Positions 10,548-22,452 of a DNA stretch of 64,000 nucleotides are shown piece after piece. The notes beneath the pieces were generated by a model. The model had not been told where the DNA came from and ran no database searches. It saw only the letters and a list, made by a program, of their open reading frames with translations. This stretch comes from Branchiostoma floridae. Its lineage: Eukaryota > Chordata > Leptocardii > Amphioxiformes > Branchiostomatidae. Each line of letters starts with the position of its first letter. Position 1 is the stretch's first letter. The stretch is taken from positions 7,072,770 through 7,136,769 of the forward strand of contig NC_049990.1 in the NCBI RefSeq assembly GCF_000003815.2, written 5' to 3'. The position numbers and the translations under genes are program-made.

Positions 10548-13500
10548 ATTTAGCCTACAGTAATGGCTGAATGGTCGTTTTAGCTCCATGTGTTGCAATA
10601 ACCATTGTAAAAGGCTAGGTGATTGCAAGGAAATATTTTTATTAGCACTTAAATGTATTGCTATACACTATTGTACAACCACAGTATGTTTTAAAATGCT
10701 GGAACTATTTCTTGCCTTCACATGTTCCAGAAATGTCAGAGATGCATTTCTCCAAATCTAGTGTTACATGGCTGAGTGCTGAGCTGTATGAAAATTCATA
10801 CCAGCCACCCTTCCATGTTTTCCCACCAGTAAGGTTCCATATAAGCTGACCACAGTAATTCACGAAACAAAAATGTGTTGACACAAAAAATTCTAAGCTG
10901 TATAGTCATGTGTGTATTGTACAGAATTGAAGAACAAACAGTTGGTAGGGGTGTGTATGGGGAGAGGCTGTGTATGGGGAGCGTGGAAAATAAAGATTGG
11001 ACAATGGCATCTGTTTCCAGCCACCAATAGTCTTGCCGATTGTTTTTGTTTACTATAAAGAAAAAGCAACTCAAATGTGTGCGGGGCACTAATTTGTCCA
11101 ACATTTGGTGTCAGCGATAGACTAGGCATGCGGTTAAGAAACTCTACAATTGTATGGTATGTAGAATTGTCAAACAATATGAGAGATGCCGCCAACATTG
11201 GCATGTGAAATCTCCAGTTCAGTTCATAGTATTTGGGTCCCTTGAAACAGTTGTGTGATTTTCCCTGGTGTATATAACAGCTGATGATGATGGCTGGGGG
11301 GTCTGGAAACAGTTGCTAGCCAGTTCTAACCAATGAGCTTAGCAATGAAAAAAAATGTGCTGCAATGTGATGACGCTGTAAAATGAATGGTACAAGGAGT
11401 GATTTTTTATGTTGATGTGAGCACAAAGTGGAACTTCCTTGTTTTTTCTCCTCCCCAGCTAGACTGTTGGTTCGTCTCCAGCTCTGTGTTACCTGTGAGA
11501 CTTGGTCCCAAACTTACTTATCAGTTTCCTTTAGAAATATTTCAAAAGCAAATGTGGTGGTCAAATGATCACTCCATCTTCAGATGTATCAAATTTCCAC
11601 TGAGACAGTTGCTAAGGCAAATTCTCAATGCTGATTGGTCATCAAGACCACACCCCTTTTTGTAATTGATTTGTTCAACTCAAATTCAACAGGTTATCTA
11701 AAAGCTGTTCTACTTTGCCCAATGGTTGGCTTTTGGCAAATCCTTTGAATGTTGGTGGATGAGAGCCTCCTAGCAAGTCATACTAGAATTGCAAGACTGG
11801 AAACCCTAGGAAAACCAAGAAGCTTTAAGCAAACATTTTGGGCTGCTCTTACTGACTTAGAAGTGGATTGCATAAGATTTTGGTGCAGTTTGGATACTGG
11901 TATATCCATTTGAAATGTTTTGACACTGCAAACTGTCAATTATTTTACATCATGGCAAGCAAGGAACAAAACCATATATTATCTGGCACAACTTTTTTTT
12001 TTTTTCCTTAAAAAATTACATTTTCAGCGCAGAGACTGCAAGTGTGGAATACCGCTTTGTGCACAAAGGATGCAAATGTCCTTTTGTCAGTTTTAATCAG
12101 TCAATTTTTAAAATGTGTTCTACTGCTCCTTGCATCTTGCCAGCTCCCTAAATGCTACTAGTAGCTTTCTTGCTGTAAAAAAGAAAAAAATCACATTACA
12201 TGTTCACAACCTAAACAGCACTCTTGATTTTTTTTTACCAACCATACAGACTACAGAGCTGGAGATGATGACGCAACAGTCGCTGTGGGGAGGGGGGCAC
12301 CCAACGTTTGGCAGTCGACATGTGTAGCTGTAGGCTGGGTAGCTCAGTTTGCCATGTAGTGGTTATTCCGTACTCAATGCCCAATGGATCTAATAAATGG
12401 ACCTGATGGACTCACGCAGTATGGCATCCATTTCTTGGAAGGAACTTTTTTTCTTCCATTTTTTTTTTCATCCCATTTTCTACACAACATTAGCAGCAGT
12501 CCCGAGACCTAGGAACTGGCAGTTATATACACTGAGTGTTTTAATTTTCTCGAAAGCTTGACTTTGCTTACTGATACAAAGGACATTATATAATGTCGTT
12601 GGTGATACTTAAAATTTGTATTGGTAATGTAGAGGTTACAACAAAGAAGGGCAAAAATGACTAAAGTTTGTTTTTAAGGGAACAAACCTTTCCCTTTTGT
12701 TCTTCCCCTTTTAAAAGGGAGTAACAGAAACAGGCTAACTCACAGTGAAAAGCCAGTCAATTTGGCAAGTGTCTGTGATGATCTGTCAGCTTTGATCAAG
12801 ACCTTAGTCCACTTGGCTTGTTTCCAGGCTTCATGTCCCCACCCCAAGTTTGCCACCAGTCAACTCTGCAGCACTCTTTCCAATCACATGTTCATAATCA
12901 ATCTGAACTCCTGTCCTGACACGCAATCTTCGCTCTGAACTCATTTTATGTGCTGGAACCGTAATGATAGATCGTATGATATAAAGTCAATGGTGTATTT
13001 GGCTTCTACGTCTTGAATGAAACGTTTTAAATTACATTGGACCGGTGTCCCGACACCGGCGACCTTTCTTCGTACATCATTCCCACAATTCAAAACCTTT
13101 TTGACATCATATCACGGAATCTTCCACGGTAACCATGGAGATGTCGGGTGGTTTACCGATGACGGAGTGGGGGGATTATTGGGAAATATGCCCTGGCTAT
13201 GCACCAGTATCCGATGACCTGACCTTTGAACTGTTCTAGTTTTGGTGGTGACCTCCAAGGTCATGATGAGAAATGTGACCTTTACTGCTACATGTATAAC
13301 TCGGGATATAGTGATTTAAGACACAACAATTCAAGCTTTTCAATTCTAAATTTTCAGCATTCTGATTCTGTTCCATTAGTGTGCACCACAAATTTTTAAG
13401 CTTTGTAAATTTAAAATTTTTCTGTTCACTGCCAGCCATCTTTTTTGGGTTCAAATAGGTTGTAACATGCATTCAAAAGGGATGGACAAGAAAGACATTG

Positions 13501-13669
13501 TCAAAGTTGGCTGTTCAGAAATAGGGTCCACACAGTCATGACCGTTTCTTACCCTTTTGAAAGGTGATGGTAGGAAAAATTTTGTACTTATTATATGTTA
13601 AAAGACAAATACTGTAGATGTCCATACAGTAGAATTTGACAATACATCAGTGAAAGGCAATCATAAAAT

Positions 13670-13675
13670 TTTATT
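13670..13675 (-). terminator. Candidate polyadenylation signal of the methyltransferase gene
   Basis: AATAAA on the minus strand, about 220 bases downstream of the methyltransferase stop codon. Confidence 0.5.
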
Positions 13676-13895
13676 TGTAAAAGCTACAGAATATAGACTC
13701 ATTCCACCTGTAATATAGATTATGATCTAACTTTGGTTAAAGTATCCCAGCCATGATTAAAATGCACCATAAAAAATCAACACCCATAAGCAATTACATT
13801 GTGCATATTGCTCCATATAAAACACAAGATTAGTTCATAGTTTATACACATACACACACACGACAATACATATACAGTGGACAGTGAATTATACA

Positions 13896-16800
13896 CTATC
13901 CAGTGGTCTTCTTCCATTGTTCTATGGAACTCCTGATGTCCTTCATATCATCTGGTCGGGTCCTACAGCATCCTCCTGCAGAAACAAACGTGTTTTAAAA
14001 TGTGTACATGCAAAGAAGTGTTCATGTGGATCCAGTCAAGGGAGGGGAGTATTCAATATATCAACTTTAAGATTGAGGACAGTTTTGCCATTAATGTCCA
14101 AGTACACACCCATCAACCTTTTGTTGCCTGGAAGTACTAGTACTGGATGTATGGGTGGTGCTTGAGCAATACCATTTAGTACAAATTTTAAAGTCAGTCA
14201 AGAATGTGTATTGGGGGACTGGCCATGTGACACTGTTGCCATTGCCATGCAGAGTACTTAAAGATAATTCTTTTGTCCACTACATGAGATACCACTGCGT
14301 AATTGACCGGAAAACCGTATCTGAAAGTACCCTGCATAACAATACTGCATAGTTTCACATGGCCAGCCCTCTGTTACACATTCTTTGCCACCTTTCTACT
14401 GAAAGGTATTGTCTAAATCCCACCCAGTATGGAGAACATCCGTGTTGTCCTTGCTGTCATTTCCAGGCAAAAGGAGTTTGATGGGGGTGTCACTGACTGT
14501 AGCCTACTTCCTTACCTATCCACCTGGCTCCATTATCTAACCACTCAGGAACAAAGGTGCTCAGGGGACGGCAGTCAGCCTTTCCATGCCAGCTGGAAGA
14601 ACGGAAGGAGTTAACATTAATAACAAAAACTTTGTTGCAGAATAATTTTAACCATAAACAACAGTACTTAAACCCCTGTTACACAGCTCAAAATTTGATT
14701 GGTCAGTGTCAAGTCAGCTGCAAGCTTTAGATGAAGTTTTGACCAGAACACAGCCAGAGTTCTCTTGATAATTGCTCTGATAATTTTTAGGGAGTGGCAA
14801 TTTTTAGCTGAGAAATAAGCTGGGAATTTTGCCAGCTAAAAGAATACAGATTTGGCATCATGTATCAAATATTGCAGAAAATAGGAATAAACTATCTCAA
14901 GCCCTATTTATACATTAAACAGACTTCTCTACAATCCTTCATGCAAAACCTGTGAAATAATCAACATCCCACCTTCCAGCCACAACAAAGCTCTAGATCT
15001 GGAACTCATTGCAACAAGTCATAGTAAATCTCAGGCACAGACATAAGTTAAAGAATTAACAACCACTTCAGTGACGCACATGTATGTCAATGCCCTTAAG
15101 AACAGCTGCTAAATTTGAAGTTTGGTGACCATAGCATAGAAGAAAAAGCACGGAAGAAAATGAAGACCAACCCTGTAAACGCAAACTGCCTTTACTTACA
15201 ACAGAGTCTTGACATGCCTCTCTTAGTTCATCTACCCATTGTGTAACTATCTTTTTTATACATACCAGTTGTTTGTTGTATGATCAATTGTATTGAAATA
15301 AAGATTTTAAAAAACAAAGACCAACCCTGTTCCTGCTGCCCACTTCTCCCCGCTGTTGGGATAAGCGATGAAGAATTTCGCCGGATCCTTGCATAGCTCC
15401 CGCGCCTTCTGCAGCAGGGGAGCCACGTGCTCTGGCATGCAGCAGTTGGCGCCGGCTGCAAACACCTGAGGGGTAAGTGGCGATCTTTATGTAATGCTTA
15501 AGTTTCATCTTTTTTTACCATATCTACTGTCTCATTATTTATTGACTTATCAATTTTCTTTATGTAAAGCTTAAGTTGCATCTTTATTTATCATACTATG
15601 TCATTATTCATCAATTTATTAATTTCGTTGTAACGCATTTGCTAGGGGTGGCTTCATCTGTGTTTTTTGTAATGTCTGTATGTTTTGTTTATCATGATGG
15701 AAAATGAAGAAATATCTAATAATATAAAAAATTTTAAAAACCTGCGGAGACTTCAGGACAGCTGCGATGGCTTCAGGGAAACTCTCGCCATGGCAGGTGT
15801 GTAACCCATCCTAGATTTAGAAATAACGCAGAACAGAAAACATTCAAATACAGTAGAAGCCAGGTAATTGCACAAGGGATTAATGCACAATTCTGTTAAC
15901 TGCATGGAATCCCAAACCAGTGCAGTCAGGCAAGACAACTTCGCTTTATTGCACCAGCCGGATGATTGCACGAAATTCACTGGCAAATAGGCTGTGCAAT
16001 TAAGCAGCCTCTACTGTACCTAATTTTCAGTCATTGTCATTTACATCGAGTCTTAAGACATCTCTTTCTGGGCAAATGAAGTAATCTGCCAGAATTCTAA
16101 GATTCATATTTAGCAACTTTGTGGATCTGAAGCGCCAACCAGTAATTTATGATGGTACTGCAGCCATGAAATTGTCAACTTGGCCATATTTGTATAGACC
16201 AGAAACAAAATGGCTATGTGAAGGCATCTGACACCTAAGAAGTCCATGAATGCAACAAGTTCAATATGTACATGTTTCACTATCGCAAACCTATAACAAG
16301 AAGATTTACATTGTAAGGTTTGAGTACCTTGCACGAGAAAGTGACCCATGCTCGAGTGTTGGGGAACTCCCTGAGTAGCTGGACCAGCGCAGCTGCCTCT
16401 TTTACGGCGGGGATTGTTTCTATGGCAACCATGTCCGCACCACTGGTGATGAGTTGTCCTAGTCTGGGTCTGTGCCACCTCTGTAATTCCTGTCATCAAG
16501 CACATGTACATGTACTGGAAATTCATTTTATTTATTTACCTATTCAAACCACAAACTTAGTCACCAGGAAAATCACAAAAATAAAAGATTTACAGTTTTA
16601 GTTTAAAGTACGTACAAACATGAGTTTTGAAAAAAATTGAGGGTGATTCTAAATCTTACAACTTTTGCTGGTTTATAATCATCAAAAATAAAAACAACAG
16701 TCTCATTCTCACCACCAAATTTGCAACCAAAAATCTATCTTACTAGTTTTAACCAACACACAATTATAACAATTATTGATGCTACCACCGCCACAACTAG

Positions 16801-18689
16801 GACGGCCTTATTACCCGCAAGGGTATCGACTGGCTGTGGTTCAAGGTAAAGATTCAAGGTAAAGATAACCAAACAAGCCCAGGAAAACTGGTCGTGACTG
16901 TCAGAAAACAGGATTTTTACTCTCAACATCTGCTTTGAGATGTAGGTAGAACAGTACACATACCTCTATTGACATACTGTCCACATATTCTCCTGTGTAC
17001 TCGGATGCATCATGTAGACAAGCTCCATAGGGCCCGACCGAGCCTGCGGCCAGGGGGTTTCTTCTGCCTATAGATACAGCAAGGATATGGAAATTGTACG
17101 TGTATTAGTGCTACATGCCTAAACATAATATCAGGTACAGGAACAGCCTATCAATAATTTGGTAAAGTAACCTGTGGTCTCCAATGATAAAAGAAATATG
17201 AATAAACACTTAATGGAATGTTTATTTAGACTTCAGGCCCCAATATTGTGCAGCTGGGAAGGCACTTTACACCTATTTCTTTACTCAACCCAGGTACAAG
17301 TGAGCACCCAGGTTTATTTAGGGTCACTAGGGATGTCCTCTTGGAACATAAAGCCAGAGACCCCATGTTTATTTGAGGAGAACCACACCTAGAGCAAGCC
17401 CAATGTTTGAGGAAGACCATACCTTGAGCAAACCACACTATTTGAAAGGAATGGGGTACTTCCCTCTGTACATTTGTAGGTGAATCAAACATTACAATCT
17501 TGTCTTATGCACCTATTCAACAAAACTGGTGTGTTACATATAAAGGCAATTTACAGGTTACACAAAACAAATGTACATTTTGTCCAGCCCTGTATCTTGT
17601 TGTAATCTCCAAGCAGATCCTACAGTAGCATAAGATACATTGTAGTTTCAAAAGCTGCCAGACATTGAAATCAGTGGTGTGAGTGTGTTTGGCGGAGATA
17701 TTCCCAGTTGCCGATGACTCCCTTTGGCCAGCTATACTCCTTGGCCAACTTTGAGACCATCTTATGCCACTGATAAATCTGCCTGGAGATTATCTTACTG
17801 GAGTTGTACTACCTGGGAAGTCTCCTTTATCCTGCTCCTTGCAGAACTCCTGACAGGCCTGCTTGGCTATCCTGACTCCGTGGTCCATGAGTTTGTGTGC
17901 CTCCTCCACAGACACTCCCAGGTACTCCTGAAAACCTGGGACACTGGCCTACAATAGGGCACAGGACAACCAAGCAGAAATCTTTTTCTAGGCTATTCAA
18001 ATAACACAGCACAACACAATACAATGAGGATGTTGAATTTCTCATAGTTATAGTTAGTTATACAACACTAATTCTGTCTGCGTATTTTTCACTGGCTCTC
18101 ATATTGAAGACAACTGACATGCTTTTACCAAGATATTGTTGAAGCCACGCCTGTTGCACAGCAAGTTTTAAGGACTACATGTATGTAATACTAGTAATGT
18201 TTTTCTACCTGGTAAGTTGCAGTGATGATGACATCTGACCCAGCTGATAGGAAACTGACAAAAAAAATAAAAAGACCATCACATCCTAGCCTATAAAGTG
18301 CACATTAACACACATCAGGGCAAAACTTAAAGACAATTTTATTAAGAGGGGGTTTTGGAATATGTTTGTTATTGATCAACCTACCTTTTGTGGACCTGTT
18401 TTATAGCAGCAGGGTTCGTGGCCAGCAGCCTGGCACTCCAGAGAGGGTCATTCTAGATTGGAAAGGACATCGTAGTCAATGAAAACTTTTCCCAAAATGT
18501 TTACAAAAAACAATTCAACATCTTATGTATCTACATCAAGTCGTCAACACATGCTTGGAGATTATACGATGTAATTTGCTATATTTGGACAATTGGGTCA
18601 TACATGTAGGTTTCGAGACTCACATTTATGTCGAAGCCAGCAAAGTCCAGCTCTGTTGCCAGACCTCCATCTAAAACTTTGGTCTCCAT
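13896..18689 (-). CDS. Homocysteine S-methyltransferase (MmuM-like), complete, 10 exons
   Basis: Exons on the minus strand: 18689-18624, 18452-18385, 18254-18209, 17948-17813, 17067-16964, 16480-16328, 15810-15742, 15465-15326, 14592-14516 and 13975-13896. The 939 nt join in frame to 312 residues, the usual length for this family. The N-terminus reads KVLDGGLATEL..GFDIN, followed by DPLWSARLL, then VIITATYQ (residues ~53-60), PLAAGSVGPYGA (~110-121), a W-HRPR segment, AIETIPAVKEA, and TFSCKDG (187-193). The zinc thiolate ligands are Cys222 in AGANCC and Cys289-Cys290 in GGCCR near the C-terminus. Family members transfer a methyl group from S-methylmethionine (or AdoMet) to homocysteine, giving methionine in the cytosol. 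All introns are GT-AG. The exon 7 donor (GTTTTT) and exon 8 donor (GTTGGT) are weak. The start is the first ATG, at the family's expected N-terminus. BHMT is less likely: the protein is ~90 residues too short. Confidence 0.95.
15177..15316 (+). mobile_element. Truncated retroelement insertion with 14-bp target-site duplication
   Basis: A 140-bp insert ends in an mRNA-like tail (AATAAAG, then TTTTAAAAAAC). It is flanked by identical 14-bp copies of AAGACCAACCCTGT (15163-15176 and 15317-15330). The right copy covers the end of methyltransferase exon 8 and its splice donor, so the target-site duplication copied a donor. The element is antisense to the host gene. A 5'-truncated LINE or a SINE fits. 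Confidence 0.75.
15849..16018. mobile_element. MITE with ~25-bp inverted termini, TA target (pogo/Tigger-like)
   Basis: The left end TACAGTAGAAGCCAGGTAAT and the right-end complement TACAGTAGAGGCTGCTTAAT both continue into TGCAC. The flanking dinucleotide is TA. It lies in intron 6 of the methyltransferase gene. The superfamily name is inferred from terminus style only. Confidence 0.75.
17220..17480 (+). mobile_element. SINE-like repeat copy
   Basis: It contains the body phrase 'cataaagccagagacccc..gtttatttgaggagaaccacac'. This is shared, diverged, with the segments at 30020-30290 and 52370-52575 and, in reverse, at 42600-42700. It lies in intron 4 of the methyltransferase gene. Confidence 0.6.
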
Positions 18690-18722
18690 TGTTGAGTTCA
18701 GACATCAAAGACTTGGAACATC

Positions 18723-19420
18723 CTAAGACAGGCAAAACCAATTGGTCTTTAATAGGACATTGCAAAGGACATGAGCTTTCATGCTAGGACATTGCAAAAT
18801 TTAAGTAGAGCAGCAGATGAACCTTGTGTGGGATCTGTCGACACAAAATCAACTGTCTAGTATTGTTTATACCACTCATAGTTGAAAACATTTTTTTGGC
18901 CACTCGGCCACTCCCGCCAAATTTTGAAGAAGTGAAACCAGATCTATAAACTAGACATTTTCCACTTTTTTACGTTATCGTTCGCAAATAAAGATACTAC
19001 ATACATATCTGTACTGAAACCAGGTTATTGCATAGCATCGTTACCAACGTTAATGTCAACGTTAACGGTCACACCTTAAATATTTATGGTGTTCATCGCA
19101 ACCGCCTACTGCATAATATCTAAAGATTCCCGAGTTACGTAAAGCATAGTTAAACAAAACTTACATAGATCAAATCTTCTTTGGGATCTTAATACTAGCA
19201 GCTCACTTAGACAATGAAAGAATCCAAGAAAATATCAGAACGGAGCGAGATTTCCATAGATACATCAAAACTCCGGGCAATTCTCAAACTTTTCCGCCAT
19301 TTTGAATGTCAAAGGTCGAGCGTTGGAATCCGCCCAATGAAATTCTTTTATACAAATCTCTCGGCAAACTCAGCCAATGATTACCTGTGTTGCAAACAAA
19401 ATGATCCTGGTTAGACACTA
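18723..19420 (-). promoter_or_regulatory. Probable 5' UTR intron and promoter of the methyltransferase gene
   Basis: A minus-strand GTAAGT donor at 19164-19159 could splice to a pyrimidine-rich TTAG acceptor ending at 18723, placing a noncoding first exon from 19165 upward. That exon region carries an ATGGCGGAAAA YY1-type site (about 19293-19303) and CCAAT/ATTGG motifs near 19335 and 19375, the usual layout of a TATA-less housekeeping promoter. Confidence 0.45.
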
Positions 19421-20429
19421 GCTACCTATTTGAGATATGCCGATTCGACCTTATTTAGGAGAGAGAGAGAGCTAGAGCCTGAGAGCTACCATGTAGCTAC
19501 CGAAGTTTCGGTGTTACCCAAATCGTAATTTTATTCTGCCTGAGCTTTGAATTGCCCTCCATGTTTGACATTGTGATGCTGAATTTTCTAAAGTTATTAA
19601 TCATTTGCAGCAAAGAACGCAGTATATAGCAATGCAGGGCTCGAAATACTGGGTGCATGTGCACCCAGGTGCACCCAAAATTGGAACTGTGCACCCAATT
19701 TTTTTCAATGGGTGCAAATATTTTATTAGGTTTATGTATATAAAAGTATACTAGTATACATCATATTCCTGACATCTAAGTGTTAGAAAGATAATAGAAA
19801 TGTCTGTCATGGTGGTTGTAAATGTTTAATAATTTGAAAGCTTTGTTATTAGGTTTTTCTGACATTCTATTCAAATTTAAGTGGAGCACCCAAAAATTTT
19901 TGGGTGCACCCAATTTTTTGAGCTGGGTGGGAAGGGGATTTTTCCTTGCCGGTTTCCGATGATGACCTGGTGAGGACGAATGGTCCTCAATCCCGGACGG
20001 TTTCCCGAATGTCAAAAGTGACAACACTGTATTGTATTAAACTCTAACGTTAAATCTCAAGGGTTAAATCTAATAGTGTGACTACTTTTAATGGCTGTTG
20101 AATAACATAGGCGCTGCTTCCCTACGAAAATTGCATTAGACCATGGTTGCTCAACGTTTCTTGTTCAGGGCTAGTAGTTCAGGGCTGGCCGACATAACAT
20201 TTAATGTAACGCGACGTTTTGAATGAAACATTTGTAACCATTGACGATAATTATGATGAACACAATGCACTGTTTGTTGACGAGCTGGCGTTGATTATCT
20301 CTGAGGGGCTATCCAGGAAATATCACAATGGGATGTCTATAGATCAATGATGAGCTCCAGCTGATTCCAGCCTTGCGTTAATTCAGCCACTGCGTAATAC
20401 ATAACGGCCAGTCCCTATGCCCTGATGCG
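19421..20429. other. Intergenic; repeat with GGGTGCACCCA motifs
   Basis: At 19638-19930 the motif (t)gggtgcaccca(a) recurs five to six times in both orientations around 'gcagggctcgaaatactgggtgca', looking like a decayed foldback or dispersed repeat. I see no gene in the rest. Confidence 0.5.
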
Positions 20430-20489
20430 CGCGCGTACGTTGTTTACCAGGACAAAAATCTCAGATCCAGCGGAGACACAGTGTGGAAG
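20430..20489 (+). other. Candidate noncoding first exon of the MS4A-like gene
   Basis: A CpG-rich stretch (GCGCGCGCGTACG) ends at AAG followed by a GTAGGT donor at 20490. It could be the transcription start region and 5' UTR exon for the tetraspan gene, whose coding exon has a splice acceptor 41 bases before its ATG. There is no direct support. Confidence 0.25.
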
Positions 20490-21810
20490 GTAGGTCACAC
20501 AGCCTTTGGTGCCTGAAAACTGGATTCTGAATTTGCAGCAAGGATAATTATATATAGATGCCATTTTAAGCAGGGTTGTAGGCCAAAAATTATGTACTCA
20601 CTGCGTGCCACGCCTATCTATATATATGGGTCATATAGCTCTGTTGTTGCGAGTATTCGTCAAGCAGATGCATGGTCCAATTCGGTGTTATACACGAATT
20701 TGTAGGCATTCTGCGTCTTTGAAAAGGGGGACTAGGAGAAAAACGTAGAAAATGTCCCCAAACATGTGCTCAACACTATGCTGAACACGACATCTGCTTT
20801 AGACTGTCGATTGAGGGTCTCGTAAGGTTTTTAGCGTACACGTGTTGTTCCTGTACGCTTTTGGCTGTCGGCATATTGCCATATAACGTGACATTATGCA
20901 CCAACCATTGGTCGTTTAATGTAATAGCTTACGTTGTGAATATAGTGGGGGAAGTATTAGGAATCGCGGGTAAAATTGGGGCCTTTCTTTTAGACATAGT
21001 GTTGTTCACTGGCCCGATGAGACAAACCCACGGCGGGGGTCCGGCATTAAATCTTCAAGCAGATGTAGATCTGAATGTAGGTTACTGGTACTCTTGAAGC
21101 TGGCCAGATGTCAATGCAAATCCGCCGTCCATTAAAAAAAAACACTGTCCCATTTTCTCCTCCATCTATTGATTTTTTTTTATTTCACTGGTACTTTTAG
21201 TGATTTCTTTAGTGTGAGTCCAGGCTGGCAGCGCTGTATTAAATGTATGTCATGTATGTCAAGTGTATATGTTTCAATTGTGTCACAACAAGCATATTGT
21301 GCTAATTCTTCCATCTTTGTATTACCAAGTGTTACATAAGCTGTGTGTCATGCATCGTCTTGTGTAGAAAATGTTCAGAAGTGCCACAAAAACAAACCGA
21401 CTCATCATTTACAGATGGCATCGCCCCGCGCTGGAATCGCCCCTTGTGTCAAGCGGCATAATTCAAATTTAGGGACAGTACGTTAGTTATGTGAGGTGGA
21501 TTGTGACCGGGGTGCCGGAGGAAGGGCGTTCGGATACCCTCATTATTTTGATAAAGCAATAGTATTGTTGATGAAAACCGGTGACGTATTCCAAGCAGAT
21601 GTAGGGTGCATTCCAGTGTTTTAACGTGTATTTCGATTTTCGAGGCATGCGTGTACAGCGTTACCGCTCTTTTACCTTTCCCATAAGAAAACTCGAAGTG
21701 AGACATGGAAAATCATGCATTCCAACAACGGTACCTCCGAAGCATACGCAACATAACGTACAGAGTTAGAACTGCAATGAGGAAGTGTTTCAAAGGAGCT
21801 TGAATGAACT
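20490..21810. other. No supported gene upstream of the MS4A-like gene
   Basis: There is a 79-codon open segment ending at 21097 with a hydrophobic stretch (VVNIVGEVLGIAGKIGAFLL). It begins at a non-ATG codon in the displayed frame and has no clear splice borders. The rest is AT-rich. Confidence 0.4.
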
Positions 21811-21814
21811 CCTG

Positions 21815-22145
21815 GCTGAGTACCAAACTTGTCTCAGACTGAACTTGAAATTGTTAACGTACATTGTAAATTTTGCTTCCCAAGCTAAATAGCATCCTTG
21901 AGAGACCAGGACTGACCGCAGTGACTGACCATGTGCAACGGTGGGTAGGACGGCTGCCGCGATCCGCTCCTTACAAGGCAGACTCTGGCTGAGCCTCTCA
22001 GAGTACCAAACCGTTCATCGTCTTGTCTAAGACTGAACGTGGAATTGTTTGTACATTTTGCTTTTCCATGTAGCATCATTGACGGACCATAACTGACCGC
22101 AGTGCATCGGCGGGGATGAGGGGTGCTGATTCGGTTCCTTGTACG
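21815..22145 (+). pseudogene. Two decayed copies of the MS4A-like start exon
   Basis: The segment around the true start exon (TAGCATCCTTGACGGACC..ACTGACCGCAGT..) also occurs at 21890 and 22071. Copy 1 keeps an ATG (21931) but reaches a TAG after five codons. Copy 2 has lost the bases carrying the ATG. The upstream phrase GAGTACCAAAC..GTCT is also repeated before each copy, so a ~200-bp unit was tandemly triplicated and only the third copy remained coding. Confidence 0.8.
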
Positions 22146-22340
22146 TAAAGCCCCGTTTACAAATCAAGAATTTAGCTCGGCCGTGTTGTCAGCGAGCTTT
22201 AAATTACGAGGAGGCATGAACCTGATGCCTACGAACAAATGGCAGAGTTTCTTCGTCGGCATCAGGGTCATACCTCCTCGTAATTTAGAGCTCTCTGACA
22301 ACTCGGCCGATATAAATTCTTGATTAATAAACGGGGCTTA
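22146..22340. mobile_element. Foldback MITE, ~85-bp arms
   Basis: The left arm AAGCCCCGTTTA..AATCAAGAATTTA..TCGGCCG and the right arm are near-perfect inverted copies, separated by a ~30-base loop. It sits between the second decayed start-exon copy and the real one. Confidence 0.9.
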
Positions 22341-22452
22341 AGGAAGGCCAGACTCTGGCCGAGCCTCTCAGAGTACCAAACTGTTCTTGTCTACGTTCCT
22401 TTTTCAAATTGTAGCATCCTTGACGGACCAGAACTGACCGCAGTACCCGACC

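Larger units (their letters stand above)
8723..13669. other. No supported gene; Rab6 3' UTR and intergenic DNA
   Basis: The first part is probably Rab6 3' UTR. It includes a (TTG)n run, a CpG-richer patch at about 10060-10260 and a 100-base gap. Two weak exon-like pieces (12250-12327 and 13135-13239) have short frames with plausible borders but no recognisable protein. They are listed as findings rather than genes. Confidence 0.4.

Noticed and set aside
20861-21097. 79-codon frame with hydrophobic segment upstream of the MS4A-like gene
   Set aside because: It starts at TTG rather than ATG, has no convincing splice borders and no similarity I can name.
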